DNA of 64,000 nt from CAZWCX01 sp964632945 (lineage in GTDB: Bacteria; Planctomycetota; MHYJ01; WSZJ01; CAZWCX01): NCBI GenBank assembly GCA_964632945.1, contig CAZWCX010000023.1, positions 1 through 64,000 on the forward strand, read 5' to 3'. The translations under genes and the position numbers were made by a program. Of the stretch, positions 60,472 through 64,000 are shown one piece after another. The number at the start of each line of letters is the position of its first letter. Within the stretch, counting starts at the first letter, position 1. The notes beneath the pieces are model-generated. The model was not told where the DNA came from. It was given only the letters and a program-made list of their open reading frames with translations, and did not search any database.

Positions 60472-61764
60472 ATGCGCCGCATCGGTCCGCTCGCCGTCCT
60501 CGGCCTCGCCTTCCTGGCTCTCTCTCCCGCCGCCCCGGCCCAGGTTCCGACCCCCGCGGTCAAGGCCCCGACCGCGCTGACCTCCGCCGAGATGAAGGAA
60601 GCGGAGGCGGCGATCAAGGCCTATCTGGAGGCTCCGACCTGGGCGAAAAAACGGGAGATCGCCGCGCGTCTGGAGGCCATCGACCATCCCTCGAAGCAGG
60701 ACATCGCAAAACTCGCGCAGAAGGCGTTTGCGATGACCCGCCGGCTCGGCCCCGCGGTCAAGGACGAACGCAAGCGGGTCTGCACCCATCCCGACTTCCC
60801 CGGCCACTACCTGCTCGACGTCCCGGGAAAGGCGAAACAGGGCAAGCCGGTCGGGGTCTTCATCGCCCTCCACGGCGGCGGCGCGGGGGTCGGCGAAGGG
60901 GCGCAGATCGAAGGGCTCTTCGGCAAGCCCATGTCCGGCATGATCCACGTCTACCCCACCGTGATCGAGAAGGAAGCCACCGCCTGGAACACCGAACGCG
61001 AGGAGCAGTACGTCCTGGCGATCCTCGACGAACTCAAGCGCACGTTCGCCGTCGACACGAACCGGGTCTACCTCGCGGGGCACTCCATGGGCGGGTACGG
61101 GACCTGGTCGATCGGACCGCGACATGCCGACCTCTTCGCCGCGATCTCGCCGCAGGCCGGCGGCGTCTTCGTGATGGGCGGCGGCGCGGGAGGCAAAGTC
61201 GAGATCGCCGACGGGATCGTCTCCAACCTGAAGAATCTGCCCATCTGGTTCTACAATTCGACCGACGATCCGCAGGTGCGACCCGACAGCTCGATCCGCG
61301 CGGCGGAACGCCTCGAGGAGCTCAAGGCGGAGTTCGGCGCGTTCGACTTCGTGTGGAAAAAGTACACCGACATCGGCCACGGCACGCCCAAGGAGGGCCT
61401 CGGCGAGATCTGGAAATGGATGCTCACCAAGAAGCGCGACCCGCTTCCCGCGCAGGTGCTGTGGGAGCCGACGCGAACCTACAAGCGCCACTTCTACTGG
61501 CTCCGCCACGCCGACCCCGGGTCCGGCCGATATGACGTCAAGCGCGACGGAAACCGGTTCACCGTGGCGTCCGGCGGCTCGGGCCTGACCCTGATGGTCA
61601 ACGAGAAGATGGTCAAGTTCGACCAGCCGGTGACGGTCGTGGATGCCGAGGGAAAGGAGCTGTTTCAGGGAAGAGTCCCCTATTCGCTCCTGCCGATGAT
61701 CGAATCGATCGACGCGAAGCGGGACCCGGAGCTCTGGTTCTCCGGATGGATCCGCCTGCCTTGA
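60472..61764 (+). CDS. Secreted alpha/beta-hydrolase (esterase/PHB-depolymerase-like)
   Basis: 430 residues with a signal peptide (MRRIGPLAVLGLAFLALSPA, cleaved near APAQ). A helical N-terminal region is followed by the hydrolase fold: oxyanion HGGG (134-137), nucleophile S205 in GHSMGG, acid D265 or D266 in NSTDDPQ and H303 in DIGHGTP. The C-terminal 110 residues form a beta-rich extra domain. Probably a secreted or periplasmic esterase. Substrate unknown. Confidence 0.85.
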   Translation: MRRIGPLAVLGLAFLALSPAAPAQVPTPAVKAPTALTSAEMKEAEAAIKAYLEAPTWAKKREIAARLEAIDHPSKQDIAKLAQKAFAMTRRLGPAVKDERKRVCTHPDFPGHYLLDVPGKAKQGKPVGVFIALHGGGAGVGEGAQIEGLFGKPMSGMIHVYPTVIEKEATAWNTEREEQYVLAILDELKRTFAVDTNRVYLAGHSMGGYGTWSIGPRHADLFAAISPQAGGVFVMGGGAGGKVEIADGIVSNLKNLPIWFYNSTDDPQVRPDSSIRAAERLEELKAEFGAFDFVWKKYTDIGHGTPKEGLGEIWKWMLTKKRDPLPAQVLWEPTRTYKRHFYWLRHADPGSGRYDVKRDGNRFTVASGGSGLTLMVNEKMVKFDQPVTVVDAEGKELFQGRVPYSLLPMIESIDAKRDPELWFSGWIRLP

Positions 61765-61775
61765 CGGGCGCGGAC

Positions 61776-61805
61776 TTGCGGAGCCGCGGCGCCGGGGGCT
61801 AGAGT
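61776..61805 (+). promoter_or_regulatory. Promoter of the third kinase gene
   Basis: TTGCGG (61776-61781) and TAGAGT (61800-61805) are 18 bp apart, about 32 bp before the GTG at 61838. Confidence 0.5.
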
Positions 61806-61837
61806 GGGAGGGATACCGCTCCGGAGGACCGCCCCGC

Positions 61838-64000
61838 GTGCCGACCCCCGCCGCCGATCCGATCGCCGAATTGCTGGAACGCGGCGTGATCACGCCCGGC
61901 CAGCTGGAGCGATGCCGCGCGGACTGCCCGTCCCCCGGTGATCCGGCAGCCTTGCTGGCGACCCTGATCCGGCACGGGTGCCTGGACGCCGTCGAGTTGT
62001 CGGCGCTCGGATGGAGCGCCGGAGTCGGGGCGCACCCATCGGTCGTGGTCGGTGAACTCGTCGGCCCGGGCCCCGCGGAACCGCAACCGGAGTCCCGGTG
62101 CATCGCCGGGGTCGAGCGCGGATCGCTGCATTCCGCCGATTTCGCCCTGCTGGCCGATCGGACCGCACCCGCGACCCCGCCACCGGAGGGCCGCCGGGTC
62201 GGCCCCTACCGGATCGTGCGCGAACTCGGCCGCGGCGGAATGGGCGCCGTCTACGAAGCCCTGGATTCCCGTCTCGGCCGCCGCGTAGCGCTCAAGGGGA
62301 TGACCGGTCCGCTCGCGGGGCTCTCCGAAGTCGCCGCGGAACGGTTCCGCCGCGAGGCGCGCGCGACCGCGAAACTGCGCCACCCGGCCATCGTCCCCGT
62401 GCACGAAATCCTCGAGTCGGACGGGGAATGCTGGATCGTTCTCGAGCACCTCGACGCCCAGCCGCTGGGCGATCACCTCCGGCGCGCGGGGACGGACCCG
62501 CTCGCGACCGCCCGCCTCCTCCTCCCGGTCGCCGAGGCGCTCGCCTACGCCCATGAGCAGGGAGTGCTGCACCGGGATCTCACGCCGGACAACATCCTCG
62601 TGGACGAGCACGGTCGCGCGACCGTGGTGGACTTCGGACTCGCCCGCCTGGGCACGGAAGCCGACGAACGCCGTCTGACCGAGGACGGCGCCCTCCTCGG
62701 CACGCCGCACTACATGGCACCGGAGCAGGCGCGCGGCGACCATGACGCGATCGGGCCGCGCACCGACGTGCACGGGTTCGGCGCGGTGCTCTACGAGGCG
62801 TTGACGGGACGCCCTCCGTTCTCGGGGACCACCCTGTTCGAGATCCTGGAGAAGGTCGCCCTGGTCGCTCCCGTCCCCCCCTCGGCGGTCCGCCCCGAGG
62901 TGCCGAACGGCCTGGATGCGATCTGCCTCTGCTGCCTGGAGAAGGAACCCGAGGCCCGCTACGCGAGCGCAGGGGCCGTGGCGGCGGACCTGCGCCGGTT
63001 TCTGAGCGGAGAGCCGGTGGCGGCAAGGCGGAATCGGCTCGCCCGCTGGCGGGATCGGGCGCGCCGACGCTGGGCGCACCTGGCCGCCGCCGCCGCCCTC
63101 GCGCTCCTGCTGACCGCGATCGTCCTCGTCGTGGATCGACAGCAGCAGGCCGCGGAGCGCCGCTGGGGCGCGCTTCTGGAACGAACGGCGCAGGGGATCG
63201 CCGGATTCGAGGACGCGGTCCGCTCGACGCGGCTCACGACGGAGGCGCGCAAAACGCTCGAGCGACAGTCCCTGGCCCTCTTGGAACCCCTGCTGGCCGA
63301 GGCCCCCGGCGACGGGGTCGCCCTCGCCTGGCGCGGACGCATTCTGGCGCTGCTCGAACGCCGCGCGGAGGCCGAGGCCGATCTGGAGGCCGCCTGCGCC
63401 GCGTCGCCGCACCATCCCGTCGTGTGGTACCTCCGCGGCACCGACGCGATCGACCGGTACGCAGCCCTGCGGCCGCCCCCGACCGTGTATGCGGGCCCGC
63501 ACGGCCTCACCTTCGGAGCCGCCGCCGCGGAGGACGCCGCGACGCGGACCCTGCTCGCCCGGGGCCTCGCCGACCTGACGCGCATGGAGGCCGCCGCGGC
63601 GGCCGCCCCCGTCGGCTCCGCCTTCGGGGAACGGGAGCGCAGGCTCGGCGCAGCCCGGGCCGCGGTGTTCGGTCCCGATCCGGATGGACCCGCGCGCGCC
63701 TTGACCCTGTGCGCCGGACTGCTCGGGCCGGAAGTGGAAACCGTGCGCGCCCGGGCCTGGTACCGGTTGGGTCGGTTCGATTCGGCCATCCAGGCCGTCG
63801 ACCAGGTGCTCGCCCGGTGGCCGGAGGATCCCCGGGCGTGGCGATCCCGGGGTCAGGCGTGGTTCGCCCGCGGCCTCGAGCGGGCCCTGGCAGGCGAAGA
63901 CCCCAGGGAAGATCTCGCCGCCGCGATCCGCGACCAGGACGAAGTCCTGGCCCGCCTGCCGGAAGACCTCCCGGCCCATCTCGACCGCGCCCAGGCCCGG
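61838..64000 (+). CDS. Ser/Thr protein kinase-like protein with TPR region (3' end beyond window)
   Basis: 721 residues are visible and the frame runs off the window. The start is the GTG at 61838, with GGAGG 10 nt upstream. The N-terminus has a degenerate helical module (PIAELLERGVITPGQLERC). The kinase domain (about 120-390) has GRGGMGAVYEA, VALK, DFGLARL, MAPEQARG and DVHGFGAVLYEALTG. The catalytic loop reads HRDLTPDN (H245-N252), with Thr249 where Ser/Thr kinases have Lys. A membrane helix at about 412-435 is followed by TPR-like repeats. It may have reduced activity. Confidence 0.9.
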   Translation, partial: MPTPAADPIAELLERGVITPGQLERCRADCPSPGDPAALLATLIRHGCLDAVELSALGWSAGVGAHPSVVVGELVGPGPAEPQPESRCIAGVERGSLHSADFALLADRTAPATPPPEGRRVGPYRIVRELGRGGMGAVYEALDSRLGRRVALKGMTGPLAGLSEVAAERFRREARATAKLRHPAIVPVHEILESDGECWIVLEHLDAQPLGDHLRRAGTDPLATARLLLPVAEALAYAHEQGVLHRDLTPDNILVDEHGRATVVDFGLARLGTEADERRLTEDGALLGTPHYMAPEQARGDHDAIGPRTDVHGFGAVLYEALTGRPPFSGTTLFEILEKVALVAPVPPSAVRPEVPNGLDAICLCCLEKEPEARYASAGAVAADLRRFLSGEPVAARRNRLARWRDRARRRWAHLAAAAALALLLTAIVLVVDRQQQAAERRWGALLERTAQGIAGFEDAVRSTRLTTEARKTLERQSLALLEPLLAEAPGDGVALAWRGRILALLERRAEAEADLEAACAASPHHPVVWYLRGTDAIDRYAALRPPPTVYAGPHGLTFGAAAAEDAATRTLLARGLADLTRMEAAAAAAPVGSAFGERERRLGAARAAVFGPDPDGPARALTLCAGLLGPEVETVRARAWYRLGRFDSAIQAVDQVLARWPEDPRAWRSRGQAWFARGLERALAGEDPREDLAAAIRDQDEVLARLPEDLPAHLDRAQAR

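Noticed and set aside
1..64000. CRISPR arrays, insertion sequences or prophage genes
   Set aside because: No regularly spaced repeats, transposase or phage structural genes were found; the only mobile-like feature is the inverted-repeat element at 57873-58040.

Overview
The window is a GC-rich bacterial chromosome segment, most consistent with Planctomycetota or a close relative. This is an inference from gene content: three large Ser/Thr kinases with C-terminal repeat regions, secreted terpene-cyclase-like and PQQ-propeller proteins, Cys-rich membrane proteins and a V/A-type ATPase. Genes are densely packed in short operons with frequent ATGA, GTGA or TGATG overlaps. I see no phage genes, insertion sequences or CRISPR array.

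Layout. 0-6 kb: the end of a sigma-factor-like gene, tRNA-Val, a secreted hypothetical protein, rpmB-argS behind a strong promoter, an anchored SRPBCC protein and two tandem Cys-cluster membrane proteins. 6-16 kb: a renal-dipeptidase-like M19 enzyme, a membrane protein with four CnaB-like domains, a glycogen cluster (glgA, DUF4912, GH57 branching enzyme, RimK-like ligase) and a beta-CASP RNase-like protein. 16-23 kb: comEC, a GH5 protein with a large insertion, and a thioredoxin-fold protein whose first active-site Cys codon is TGA. 23-33 kb (minus strand): a probable operon of a coiled-coil membrane protein, a c-type cytochrome-like protein, a HEAT-like protein, a DUF1858 protein, recG and a GT2 glycosyltransferase. 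33-41 kb: two huge kinase-TPR proteins. 41-46 kb: a PQQ-like propeller protein, an LLM flavin oxidoreductase with an SCP2-like partner, and a zinc-ribbon membrane protein. 46-55 kb: a complete nine-gene V/A-ATPase operon in the order G-I-K-E-C-F-A-B-D. 55-64 kb: a radical SAM protein with a STAS-like tail, an A24-like protein lacking a catalytic Asp, a 168-bp inverted-repeat element, adenosine deaminase, a terpene-cyclase-like protein, a secreted esterase and a third kinase that runs off the window.

The most notable observation is at 22049-22051. An in-frame TGA sits exactly where the first Cys of a thioredoxin CxxC motif belongs, the same frame stays open for 228 more sense codons, and a hairpin with a GUA loop lies at the distance expected of a bacterial SECIS. 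The gene is best read as a selenoprotein of about 666 residues (U-P-W-C motif) that routine annotation would split in two. Other points of interest are the tandem Cys-cluster proteins, a sigma-54-like promoter before the ATPase operon, promoters that imply leaderless mRNAs, and an N-terminal helical module shared by the kinases and the CnaB protein.
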